From Hygrophila difformis (taxonomy: Eukaryota; Streptophyta; Magnoliopsida; Lamiales; Acanthaceae), in assembly GCA_030278955.1 (NCBI GenBank), contig JAOANR010000003.1:51122902-51186901 (forward strand): 64,000 bases of DNA, given 5' to 3'. Numbering within the stretch: the stretch's first letter is position 1; every line of letters begins with the position of its first letter. This document shows, piece after piece, positions 1-10,186 of the stretch. The notes below the pieces were generated by a model. That model saw only the letters and a list, made by a program, of their open reading frames with translations, was not told the origin of the DNA and ran no database searches. Both the position numbers and the translations under genes were made by a program.

Positions 1-806
1 GACATTATTATTGCCAGCAGGTACATGTAGAGTTAAAAATGATGTCCACGCAATGAAAAATGATGTTAGCTCAATGAAAAATGATGTTGCCCATTTTATA
101 ACATTTTATCATTTTTTTATACACACACATCATTTCACACAGACATTATTTTTTATTGTTCTGACATCATTTTTCTATGCATAGCCGTCATTCCATATTG
201 TCTGTATGTGCTGTTGACAGCACACAAGCTACACCCAGGACAAGCAGTAGTATAACTTTTTACATTAAATTAATCTGGCAAGAGATTCTTTAACACTCCA
301 GGACTCCGCTCCACAAACGTCACACAGATTTTCAATTAATTTATTATCACACACCATTCATTAATTCATCCCGCCGCCGCAGCTGCGGGAAAAGCGGCGT
401 ATGCGGCGCCGGAAGCCTGTCGTAGGTGCACGGTGGTGCTCCGGACCAATCTGATTTAAATGCGAAATAAACTTTCATTTGGATTTTTTTTTTTTAAACA
501 TAAACGCTTGAGTGTTAGTAAATATTTGTTGAAGTTCAAGACATACAAATTATAAATGAATAATAAATAGGAAAGATAGATGGCCAATTTTCATATGTTG
601 AATGCGATAAACAAATTTTTTATGTGTTTTTTTTTCCCTTTATGTTTATAAAAAATAATTTTATAATATGTATTATCACCAATATGGATGGTTGACGGCT
701 CAAATGAATGAAATAATTAGCATAATTAATAAACTAGACTGATTTAATTTCCCGGGAAAAAAATAGAAATTTTGATGCTTTCCTTTATTTCAACAACAAT
801 ATACTA
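1..806. other. AT-rich intergenic region, no gene seen
   Basis: No supported coding region. The first 200 bases hold short degenerate repeats built around ATGAAAAATGATGT and its relatives, and a related CATCATT-rich stretch recurs near 4735-4860. A small GC-rich patch lies at 368-450. The small open frames here have no recognisable similarity. Confidence 0.5.
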
Positions 807-1134
807 GTGGAAATTATGAGTTCTTATTTAGAAATAAAATCACCACAGATATATGAGTCAGTGTGCTTAAACATATGCAATTTGGGCTGGTTTTGTATAA
901 AATCATGGTGGATTGAATTGAAAAGTAAATTTATTATATTGGTTTTACATGATGAATTTGAATTAAATGATGTAATATCAGAATATGTCAACTCAATCTC
1001 TTTATCAAGAACTTAATTAATTAATAAAAAAAGAACTTAATTAATTAATATGCTAATGTTGAAGATAATAAATCAACTAATCAAATTTACTATTTATGGG
1101 AATGAGAATTTGGCTAACAGTCAAGTCCTTCTAT

Positions 1135-1255
1135 TTCCTACCTGAGACCTCTTATACCTTTATAATGTGGCATAAGTTCATACAATTTATCTTCGATTTC
1201 CTACCTGAGACCTCTTATACCTTTATAATGTGGCATAAGTTCATACAATTTATTT
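1135..1255 (+). repeat. Tandem duplication, 63-bp period
   Basis: Two nearly identical direct copies begin at 1135 and 1198 (both start TTCCTACCTGAGACC and run to ACAATTTAT). Near-identity suggests a recent slippage or repair duplication. No coding content. Confidence 0.85.
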
Positions 1256-1695
1256 CCTAGCCTGTGTATTGTTTCAGAAAAAAATAGCATTTCCAAACAA
1301 AGTAATGTCACATTTTCAATCAATTGAGCAAGTCATTTAATACTTCATCTGTTTTGGAAAGATTGCAACTATTCAATACACATTAAGTTAAAGTTTTATC
1401 ATAGTTATAAAAGTTAAAATATAGCCAATTGGAATCTGGTTAGATTCATCTCATCATGTAGTTTTTAAATATCAAACTTTTAGAATTTTTATTTGTACCG
1501 AACTTAAATTATTAATAGTTTAAAATATACACTGGACTACGTGCACTGTGAGTCCGTAGTAATTAAAAAAACGGAGTAAGTATTTTTCCACCAAGCAGGA
1601 TGAAAAAAACAATTAATAGTAACTCCTCGGACGCGGACCATCCATGCATGAATGCCTCTTTAAATTTCACCTTTTTTTTTCAACCCAACCCTAAC

Positions 1696-1864
1696 TTTTT
1701 TTTTTTTTTTTTTTTAATATTGACACGTATATGTCGGCTGTGTGGGAGCGAAAGCACAACTCACAAAGAGGATAAAAGAGAGGATAAGAGGCCGAGTGGA
1801 AATCGAACCTTCAACCTATGGTTGAAAATTAGAGAGAATACGATCACTTGTCCTATTGCCTAAG
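1696..1864 (-). mobile_element. SINE, minus orientation
   Basis: A 20-nt T run at 1696-1715 is the poly(A) tail read on the minus strand. Upstream of it on the minus strand is a tRNA-like Pol III B box (GGTTCGATTTCC, about 1801-1812) and a degenerate A-box region near 1850. The layout and the words around the B box match the element at 1924-2091 and those at 28194 and 29089, so this is one dispersed tRNA-derived SINE family. No clear target duplication was found, so the borders are approximate. Confidence 0.65.
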
Positions 1865-1923
1865 TGAAATAATAGTAAAAAATAAAACAAAAGAATAAGT
1901 AATTTAAATAATAAATCCCAAAT

Positions 1924-2091
1924 GGGGATTGGTTCTTATTAGCCCAAGTGGTTAAGTCTCTGGCTCTCAACATTTAGGTTGAGGGTTCGATTCTCACCCA
2001 GCCCTATCCCTCCCCTTTTCTCCTTTGTAATTGTGTGTATGGGCCCCACCACTTCTCTAGTATGTATAGGCTGTTTCGTAAAAAAAAAAAA
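1924..2091 (+). mobile_element. SINE with 11-bp target site duplication
   Basis: A tRNA-like head has an A box (TAGCCCAAGTGGTTAAG) and a B box (GGGTTCGATTCTC, about 1983-1995). A pyrimidine-rich body follows, then the 3' end AGGCTGTTTCGT and an A run. AAATCCCAAAT occurs at 1913-1923 and again at 2092-2102, which gives the target duplication (part of it is ambiguous with the A tail). The 3' end resembles the 3' end of the LINE at 29263-35070, a plausible source of the reverse transcriptase that moved it (inference). Confidence 0.8.
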
Positions 2092-2573
2092 AAATCCCAA
2101 ATTCCCCTTTCCCCATCCACGCCATTAATTCCTTCCTTTTCTCCATTTCACACTCCATCTTCAAACTGGCCACCCAATTTTTCCCACTCTCTCATTTTCA
2201 ATACATTTATATATATATATATATATATATGTATGTACCTTATGGCTGTGATAAATACCTTGTGCGTTTATGTAGTTTATAGTTTTGAGATTGAGTTTGA
2301 GTTTGACCCGTCGCCACCTACCCCAGCTTCCCAGAATCCTCCGACCTCCCACGGCGGACCCACCTTTGGCTTACTACCTTAATGGTGAAATTTCTGCAAA
2401 AGGGAATGTTAAAAAGATTTAATTTTTCACTGTCCTTGCAACACCCACTGCCCACTTCACGCTTTTATTTAACCTTTTTCTTCTTCCCCACTCTGATCTT
2501 TTTTTCTCTTCCCCCTTTTCGTTTTCTTTTTTTTTCCCTTATTCCCACAAACCCTAGCTACTGGGATTTAAAG

Positions 2574-2633
2574 ATGACGACTTTTGCAGATATGGGCTTG
2601 TTGTACTTACCTGGTCTGATGCCCTGTCTCTGA
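2574..2633 (+). other. Upstream ORF in the presumed leader of the VQ gene
   Basis: ATG at 2574 opens a 19-codon frame ending in TGA at 2631-2633, about 260 bases before the VQ start. The leader before it is strongly pyrimidine-rich (about 2440-2550), as in many plant 5' UTRs. Two further very short ATG frames follow, near 2716 and 2770. If the leader is transcribed and unspliced they could reduce translation of the VQ protein. No transcript evidence is available. Confidence 0.35.
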
Positions 2634-2891
2634 TCATTCATCATATCTTGTTGGTGTATTGATTGCTGATTTCCCCACCTTTTTCTCCTCCTTCCTTTTT
2701 TCCCTTTTCTGCATCATGGGCTGCTGCTTTTGATTTTGGATTTTGATTTTCTGATTTGATCATAATTTATGATGGATGGGTGAGTGAGTAAAGTGGACTG
2801 GACCGGACTGGATTGGATTCTTCTTGCCATATCGAAGTCTTGTGTCTCTGCGTGCTTCTTTTTCAAAAAGTAGGGAATTATATTGAAGAAT

Positions 2892-3986
2892 ATGGATTCT
2901 GCAAATAGTGGAAGCATTCAATCGTCCAGTGGGAGAGATCATGAAAGTAATCAGCAGGATTTTGATGAGTCCATGGCAGCTGCTTCGCATCAGCTCCAGT
3001 TTCTTCCTCACAATCATCACCAAACCCCGAATTTCTTCGATAATCATGATCTGGTATGGCCGAGAGCTGGCGGGGGTTTGAGATCCGATCCCAATTTTGC
3101 CTTTTTTGGAACCCTAACGACCCCCCCGTCGTCGTCCTTGCCGTCGACGGCGACCGATCCGATGGCTACAGTTCAGACCAACGCGTTCCTTGGCGGCGCG
3201 TCGTCGTCGATGGATCACGTCGCAGGCAGGCCGCCGTCCAATGCGATTAAGAATCCGAAGAAGCGGACGCGAGCTTCGCGCCGCGCGCCGACCACGGTAC
3301 TGACGACCGACGTCACGAATTTCAGGCAGATGGTGCAGGAGTTCACCGGAATCCCGGCGTCTCCTTTTACAGGCTCGCCTTATTCTAGAAGCTTCGATCT
3401 GTTCTCCGCCGCCTCCGCGTTGCGGACCGGCGCGAATCTACACCCTTTCCGGCCGCTGTACCCGCCTCGGCCATCGGCGGCCAGTAAGCTCCCTTCCCCA
3501 TTCTCTTCCACGAATCCGATCGCGATCGGGAATTCTAACAACCCTAACGACGAAACCGCCGCCACCAATCCGAGCAACAACTACCACCACCTGTTCAACC
3601 TACAGCACCAGCAACGGAATCTCCCCCTCAAATTAGGGGAGGTTAATGCGCCGATGAATCTGAGCAACCTCAGCGGGTTTCTCAACAGGGAAACCTTGCC
3701 ACCATCACTGCGCAGCAATGACGGCGATGGAAGAATCTGGAAAAGTGGTGAAACAGTGGGGCGGACCATCAACGACGGCGGCAGAATTGAGCTTAATCAT
3801 GACAACATCGTCGGCTTCGACGGCAGCGCCGCCAGAGGCCCCCCGCCGCAATTGAGTGGCTACAATCTGAACATCGTTGCAGAGAAAGGCATGGAGAATC
3901 CGGCGACCGGCTCCGCCTCCAGCAGCGGCGCCACTGCTGCTGCTGGTGAAGGTACTGTTGGCTCATGGATTTGTACCTCGCATTGA
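2892..3986 (+). CDS. VQ-motif-containing protein (VQ22/JAV1-like), intronless
   Basis: This is a 364-residue nuclear-type regulator. The VQ motif FRQMVQEFTG lies at residues 144-153 and fits the family core FxxxVQxxTG that contacts WRKY transcription factors. A basic stretch (NPKKRTRASRRAP, 121-133) just before it could act as a nuclear localisation signal. The rest is low-complexity Ser/Pro/Asn/Gly sequence, typical of these disordered proteins. The C terminus (GSWIC followed by three residues) and the N terminus (MDSANSGSIQSSSG) recall the VQ22/JAV1 subgroup, which links jasmonate signalling to defence; that subgroup call is inference. ATG at 2892 was chosen because the frame further upstream opens only at a TTG. 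The single exon is usual for the family. A short uORF precedes it. Confidence 0.9.
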   Translation: MDSANSGSIQSSSGRDHESNQQDFDESMAAASHQLQFLPHNHHQTPNFFDNHDLVWPRAGGGLRSDPNFAFFGTLTTPPSSSLPSTATDPMATVQTNAFLGGASSSMDHVAGRPPSNAIKNPKKRTRASRRAPTTVLTTDVTNFRQMVQEFTGIPASPFTGSPYSRSFDLFSAASALRTGANLHPFRPLYPPRPSAASKLPSPFSSTNPIAIGNSNNPNDETAATNPSNNYHHLFNLQHQQRNLPLKLGEVNAPMNLSNLSGFLNRETLPPSLRSNDGDGRIWKSGETVGRTINDGGRIELNHDNIVGFDGSAARGPPPQLSGYNLNIVAEKGMENPATGSASSSGATAAAGEGTVGSWICTSH

Positions 3987-5814
3987 TATGATTTACATTC
4001 TCCATAACTCATACTGTTATTTTTTTTCTTATTAATTTCATTTCATGGGGTTCATCTTTCTTTCTTTCTTTACATTTTGATTATTATTTCTTGTGTAAAT
4101 TATAGAAGTATTATCTATAATTATATTAAATTTTCATTTACAAGATTATAGGCTAGTACGTAATATACATACATGATACATACAGGCATTATAGACAGAC
4201 ATACGGACAGACAGACAGACATGTATGGATATTTTGAGGGTTTATTGATTTCCTTAGGCTTTTTTTACGGGATTATTTTATTTTTGTCGTAATTCTATGG
4301 ATGATTTGTTTGTTGCTGCTATAGTTTGCTTGTGTACATATTAGTATTATTTGAGAAATGGAATGTCAAATGCTTCCACACAATAAAATTAATTATTTAG
4401 TTGAATGGAATAGGAATAGGAATAGGAATAGGAATATTATTACTGTTGTAGTAGGCTGGATAAAATTAGTGCCCCATAAATGTAGCTTCATGTTTTTCAG
4501 TTCCCGTTACTTAAGGAAGCGATCAAAATTCAATACTAGTATTCAAGTCACGGGCAAATAAAAAACCAACAACGTGCCCAAATGTTGTGTGTGAATATTG
4601 ATGGCGGCTATGGTGCTTTTAGTATGTTTGGGGTAGGGGAATATTAATACTTACTTTTATGTCAATTGAGTTAGCGTGCAGAATAGAGACTTATATGCAG
4701 GTACAGAATTATGGGAGGGACTCCAGAAATGATACGGTTGACATCATTTGTTCCGTTGTCATCACTTATTATCCATGTACCATCAGTTATTGACTTATTA
4801 TTTTTGTAGAGGTAAACGTCACTTGTTCTCTTGTCATCACTTATTGACTATGTCGTCATTTCCTACATATGCATATAACGGCATTTTGTGTTACTTTATA
4901 TATAACAGGTCCTAGTAGATTGATCTACTGAATTATGTGTTTCAATTTATTTTTTTGTTTTTATTAATCTTAAATTATAGGATAATATTATACTACTTAT
5001 TAGTATCGAAAAAATAGTAGTACATGTGTTATGAATCTTACTCCATATTTGTTACTTGTTTAAAAGAGAAGTGTGTTTGTGTGGGCGGAATTTTATTTTT
5101 AATATAAAGAGCGTGGTGGGTAAGATAATTTTATTTGAAAAATATTTTTTTGTTGCTTGATATTTTTTAAATTACAATGGATGTTGCATTAGATCAACCG
5201 ACCAATTAAGCTCATATAGATATTTATAATCTAATATGACCAACTAATTGCTATGAATTAGTAAGTAACACTAAATCAAAAAAAATTAGTAAGTAACAAT
5301 TTTATACTATTAAAAAAAAGCATGCATGCATTTATACAAACACTACTTCGGTCGATAATTCAATAATTATAACTAAGATATCAGATATGTATTCATAATC
5401 ACTTCTACCGGTGGATTTCCTATCTTCTTACTTAGTTTTAGTTGATTGATTTTGCTGTAGATGATAGCGGATTCGACAGTATGTAGTCATTAGTAAAGTG
5501 TCAATAAAGAAATATTTTGGCAAAATATGTATGTATGGTGTCAATAATAGGCCTTTAGTTTTGGGTTGTATTCCTTGACAAAATTATTGAAAGTATTTGA
5601 ATGATGGCAAGTTCACATTTCACATATATATGCTCGAACCATAATTACATGCTATCACATGACATGAGTAGAGATTCATTTGAGATATGTATAGGCTTAA
5701 AGACTTATCATGATTCATGATATCTTCAAGTCAAATACTACGTGCCGGCCATACAAATTTTGTTGGAACAATCGTTTTGTTCCAAGACAATACATAAATA
5801 TGAATTAATAAAAG
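3987..5814. other. Intergenic region downstream of the VQ gene
   Basis: No gene recognised. It includes the likely 3' UTR (T-rich after 4018), a short ACAG/AGAC simple repeat near 4196-4221, a hexanucleotide repeat at 4407-4435, and a CATCATT/GTCATC-rich stretch at 4735-4860. Otherwise it is unremarkable AT-rich DNA. Confidence 0.5.
4407..4435 (+). repeat. Microsatellite (GGAATA)n
   Basis: Nearly five perfect copies of a hexamer, GGAATA, in 29 bases. Confidence 0.9.
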
Positions 5815-6840
5815 GTTGTGTTTGGAATAGGTATTCGGGTTTGGCAGGGAATTTGAAGAAGGAATCTCAAAATATTCAATATTAATAGTCATTTTAAATC
5901 CATCACAATTATGTATTAAATGAATTGGGTGGATTTCAAATCCACTCACAAATTCACATCCCCTCATTAATCCAAATATAGGAGGAAGTGATGGTCTGGT
6001 AGGGTCGATGATGCGGGGGTGGGAATTGGCATTCAAGATCTCTCCCGGGCAGTTGGGGGCAAGCAATGTGTTGTTGAGGTGTCCCCTTGCGGTTCGATAG
6101 ATGAGAAATGAGAAAAACGAGTGAGACATGAAAGTTGTCGACGCACGTGTTGTCCGGCGTCCCCGGGCAGGAGGCCTTGGGGATGCAAAGGGGGAAACAA
6201 TGCACGAGGCACAAGGACGTGCATGGGATTGAGTGGGGGAGAATGTGAAGAGTCGTCCGGTGGGGCGACAATTACATGCGTGCTCCCGCTTGCACCAACG
6301 TGAGAGAGATGCCCTGGGCTACACGAGAGGGCTTACCTAGCATATAGCCATCTCGCACAACATTGCAGCCTACCCTATTCACTCAGCTCGAGTCAACTCT
6401 TTACTGCCGACGATAACCCTGCCCCAGCACTCTTGCCTTGCATGTGATATCCCAGACATCTTTCTTTAGTTACCGAGTGCTCCTAGTGGCCCTCGTTTTT
6501 GGCAATACATGAAGGCGCAACATTAGAGGTGTTCGTTAGGTCATGCAACTTTGGGCCTAGCTTTGATACAAATGTCAGAGGGTCCTTTTTTTATGCTGAG
6601 ATAACAGTACCACCATATGTTAGGTGACTCCTCTTGTGTAACCCAGGGTCTCTCTCACGCTTGTCCAAGCGAAGCACGCATGTAAATGTTGCTCATCAAC
6701 GACCCTTCAAACATAGGAACGGATTTGTTATTTTTCATTTCAAATCCATTCCTAAATTCCTCCATTAATCAAAGAAGTGGAATGTTTATTAGGATGAATT
6801 TTAAATCACCATCCAAATCCATCAATACAAACGCATAAAG
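5815..6840. mobile_element. Possible MITE interrupted by a second insertion
   Basis: The left part (about 5815-5990) and right part (about 6720-6838) look like two halves of one element. Both carry CAAATCCA/TGGATTT words facing opposite ways, with GTGTTTGG near the left end and its near complement near the right end. Between them is GC-richer sequence (about 6000-6700) unlike its surroundings, which contains an imperfect inverted repeat (6299-6332 with 6631-6664). No convincing target duplication was found, so class and borders are uncertain. Confidence 0.3.
6299..6664. repeat. Imperfect inverted repeat, ~50-bp arms
   Basis: The left arm begins CGTGAGAGAGATGCCCTGGG. The right arm, read on the opposite strand, begins CGTGAGAGAGACCCTGGG, and the match continues through ACA-GAGAGG and CACCTA. 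The ~300-bp core is noncoding. Family unknown. Confidence 0.6.
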
Positions 6841-8319
6841 AAAACCAGGAAAGATATATTCATATATATTCAGAAATGAAGAAAATGTACTATATTGGAG
6901 CATAGATGATGAGATCCATCCAAAATATACTATTTTCCTTGTTTAGATGATCATCAAAAATAAAATGGAATCCAAAAAAAATGAAACAAAAGAAAGGAAA
7001 GAATGGTCCCCAGAACAGAACAGCACGAGAAGAAATCATTACCCACACGAATTGGGAAAGTGATGTCAAAATGAGTGTGCAGTGTAAATTGTTCAAAAAG
7101 ATGGAATCATTACCCCAATAATTCATTACTATTACCACCTCTTTACATATCTCACTTATTACTCTAATTTACCCCAATAATTCATTACTATATATTACCA
7201 CCTCTTTACATTTCTATTTTTGTTATATATAAAAATAGTACTCCATAACATAGGAGTTTATATTTCCTTTATTTGAGAATAATTAGCATTTTATAAATTT
7301 AAAGTAAATAATAAATTTATACTTATTTTTTGCGTGTACCTGGTATCTCCTGATTACATTGGGCTCAAGACTAATTCATCGAGAATCTGGTGATCTGGTG
7401 GGCATTGAAGGGTTGCATCTACCAAAACAGAATTCTACATACGTAAAGGTCCGAACCCAATACATTTGCATAAGCTGCCAGAGCATACCACTCAGGTAAA
7501 CTATTTTGGTATTGTACTTTCCTATTAACAAATACAGTAGTTCATAACAACATATTATCAATAATAAAATACTTACTATAATAAAACAAAATAGATTTTA
7601 CCTATAAGTTATTTTTCCCTACTATTTAGGAACTTCAGAGCTGTAGCTGCAAGCTGTAACTGTAGGGAGTTGGGGCTGTAGGGAGTAGCTTATTTTTAAC
7701 GCTACAAGAAGTAGCTTCTAAAAAGAAGCTCTCAAAAGCCCCAAAAACTAGTTTACAGAACGGGACTTTTGTTTTGAAATAAAAACTAAATCTAGGAGCT
7801 GCGTGCAGAACAGACCCTTAGAGTTTAGACAAGAGAAACATGTATGGGTTTATTGCTTAATTATGTAAACATGTCTGCTGTCACGAAATTTAATTAATTT
7901 AATCCTCTTTGTTTCAATTCCTCTGTACTCATCTGGTTAAAAAGAAAACCTTGTCCTCTATTATCTTTACATTATGAAAATGTTTCAAAGTAAAGTTTTG
8001 AATCCCTTTATCTATTAATAGAAGAGACCACGAAAACCTTATGATGTACTGCTCTCAAAGACTCAAATATTTGGGTGTATTCTACCCAACTAGTTACCAT
8101 GAGAATTAGAAATTGTAGATTTTGAAAGAGGTGGTAGCGGTTATTATATAAATTATTTTTTTTTGGAGAGCCATTGATATATAAATTATTTTTTAAAGTT
8201 AGCTATAGTCTTAAAAACAATTAAAAAATATATTAGAATGGAAATTAAATTAAAGTAGCTTAAAAACTGGCAAATGCTACTTAGAAATTAGAATATATAT
8301 ATTTTGGAGAGCTTCTTTT
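6841..8319. other. Intergenic, AT-rich, with element fragments
   Basis: A direct repeat of CCCCAATAATTCATTACTAT occurs near 7110 and 7172. A SINE-like fragment lies at 7323-7490, and a short GC-balanced stretch rich in GTAGC/GCTAC words at 7630-7815 may be an old MITE. No coding sequence recognised. Confidence 0.4.
7323..7490 (-). mobile_element. Degraded SINE fragment (second SINE family)
   Basis: Resembles the element at 37025-37275 in the same order of words: a GGTATC start, a GACTAAT block, CTGG-TGGGCA, a TTCT-CATAC block and a degenerate B box near 7450. Both lie with the T-rich end at the lower coordinate, so both read on the minus strand. It is too diverged for borders or a target duplication. 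Confidence 0.4.
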
Positions 8320-8655
8320 TGTTAGAATAAGATGGAACTAGGGCTTCAACATAAAACTAATTGATAGTAGGTAGAGAGGCCCATGTCCATATAAACAGGG
8401 GGATAACCTAATATATAACCGATGTGAGACTTTAACATCCCTCCTCGAGATGAATATCATCTCGGAAACAACGTCGAGATGAATATGATATCGGAAATAA
8501 CGAGATACCCAAATGAATACCCATGGCTCTGATACCATGTTAGAAATAAAATGGACCTAGGACTTCAACCTAAAACCAATTGATAGTAGGTAGAGAGACC
8601 TATGTCCATATAAACAGGGGATAACCCAACATATAACCGATGTGGAACTTTAACA
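8320..8655 (-). mobile_element. Complete TRIM retrotransposon, 336 bp
   Basis: Two 118-bp terminal direct repeats (8320-8437 and 8538-8655) flank a 100-bp core. The flanks are both CTTTT (8315-8319 and 8656-8660), a perfect 5-bp target duplication. Read on the minus strand, the repeats start TGTTAAAGT and end CTAACA. The core begins with a primer binding site TGGTATCAGAGCC (8525-8537) for initiator tRNA-Met, directly against the 5' LTR. It ends with the purine tract GAGGAGGGA against the 3' LTR. There is no coding capacity; movement depends on a larger LTR element. The two repeats differ by only a few bases, so the insertion is fairly recent. Confidence 0.95.
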
Positions 8656-9495
8656 CTTTTCTTAGCTACGGCATTCAAAAACTTGTATAAGTAATGGAGC
8701 TTTTTATTTTAATAGAGAAACTACAATTCTCAAAAACTCTAAAAAACTGCATTTATCTCTTATGAACCTATATATCTATATATCTATATACATTTAAAGA
8801 TATTCCTAGTATTTTAATTAATTTGAATTCACTTTAATTTGATTTTTTAAATGTAATTATTTTCTTAATGAGCTACATTTGCCTTTTTGTATAAAGATTT
8901 AATTTAAGATATCAAAATAAATAAAATACCAACTTAACCATGCATTTTAGCTATAAAAAAAAAAAACTTTCTACATTTCTACATATAGTTCAAATAATAA
9001 TAACTTCCCCATAAAAGAAATTGTTGAAATATATACTTTTCATTTTTGACTTAATAATAATTTCTACATATTAGTTTTTTGGGTGTATAGTTAAAGGAGG
9101 CCAACCAGCTATTTTATTCATTTCTACATATTATTATTCAGGAGGAGAAAATTAATATAATGTATTTCGATAAAAAGAGAAAATTAACTGAAAAAAAAGC
9201 AGAGTTTTTACTTTATTTCAAATTAAAACAGATAAAAAGGAAACGTATCACTTATTAGGAAATGAAGTGTATTCGATTTTGGAAAATTCATTATTGTTTA
9301 TTATTGATACCCTCTATTTGATTATATTTTTATTTTTACCTCTAATAAAATTCCGTCAAAATTAAAAAATGAATAATATAAAAAAATCAAACATGAATTT
9401 TATTTGGATGGAGGGAATATAATTTATATTAATGGATATAATTAGTATTCTTTCAAAAATATGATTATTTGAAATGATCTTATTCCTTGAAATGA

Positions 9496-9540
<45 letters not shown>
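9496..9540 (+). repeat. Microsatellite (AAT)15
   Basis: Fifteen uninterrupted AAT units. Confidence 0.95.
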
Positions 9541-9756
9541 CCATCCGTCCAATAGATATTGTTTAATTTACCATATTTGTTTATCCCATATAATTTGTTA
9601 CATTTCCATAAAAGGCAATTAGCCTTAATTCATTCTCTCTTATACACACTAGTAAAAACTAATTTTATCTACTTCACTTACTGTGGTAAATATTGAGCAA
9701 TAAATTGGACAGGATTATCGAGTGACTTGGGGCCTCTTTAAATGTAAAAACATGTG

Positions 9757-9864
9757 ACCCCTCTATGTGTCTCTTGGTACACAATCAAAACTGACATGCT
9801 TTGTAGTTATCCCCCTCTATGTGTCCCTTGGTACACAATCAAAACTGACATGCTTTGTAGTTAT
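9757..9864 (+). repeat. Tandem duplication, 54-bp period
   Basis: Two direct copies running from CCCCTCTATGTGTC to TTTGTAGTTATC, differing by one or two bases. No coding content. Confidence 0.85.
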
Positions 9865-10186
9865 CTAAATCTAAATCCAAAAATATAGTACTATACTACA
9901 CCAAGAACATAGAACAAACAATTCTCCCTTTTGGCATCCCATGTTTTGTAATACCATAGAAAATAGACATTTATTTCAATTAATTTAATTTGCATTGTTC
10001 AATCCACACCAAGACAAGAAGAGTTGTATAAAAAACAATACAAATCTTGGCTCCATCAGATCAGAGAAGCTTATTGAATGCACACTCAGATACACACTAG
10101 CAGTCATCATACTTGAGGGCATAATAGTAATAAGATATGAAATACCCAAAGCACAGACACTGATTGGATGGTTTCGTAGACCAACC

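Larger units (their letters stand above)
8656..10186. other. Intergenic, AT-rich; simple repeats and a possible Stowaway remnant
   Basis: No gene seen. It holds a microsatellite (9496-9540) and a 54-bp tandem duplication (9757-9864). Two pairs of weak inverted ends resemble decayed Stowaway MITEs: CCCTCTATTTG near 9310 with TGGATGGAGGG near 9407, and CCGTCCAATA near 9546 with AATTGGACAG near 9704. The last ~200 bases should include the annexin 3' UTR. Confidence 0.4.

Noticed and set aside
1600..1863. 87-residue open frame over the SINE
   Set aside because: It crosses the T run and SINE body and has no similarity to a protein.
2883..2891. Longer start for the VQ protein (three extra residues)
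   Set aside because: The codon at 2883 is TTG, not ATG; ATG at 2892 gives the family-like start MDSANSG.
9362..9544. Poly-Tyr peptide on the minus strand
   Set aside because: Translation of the AAT microsatellite.
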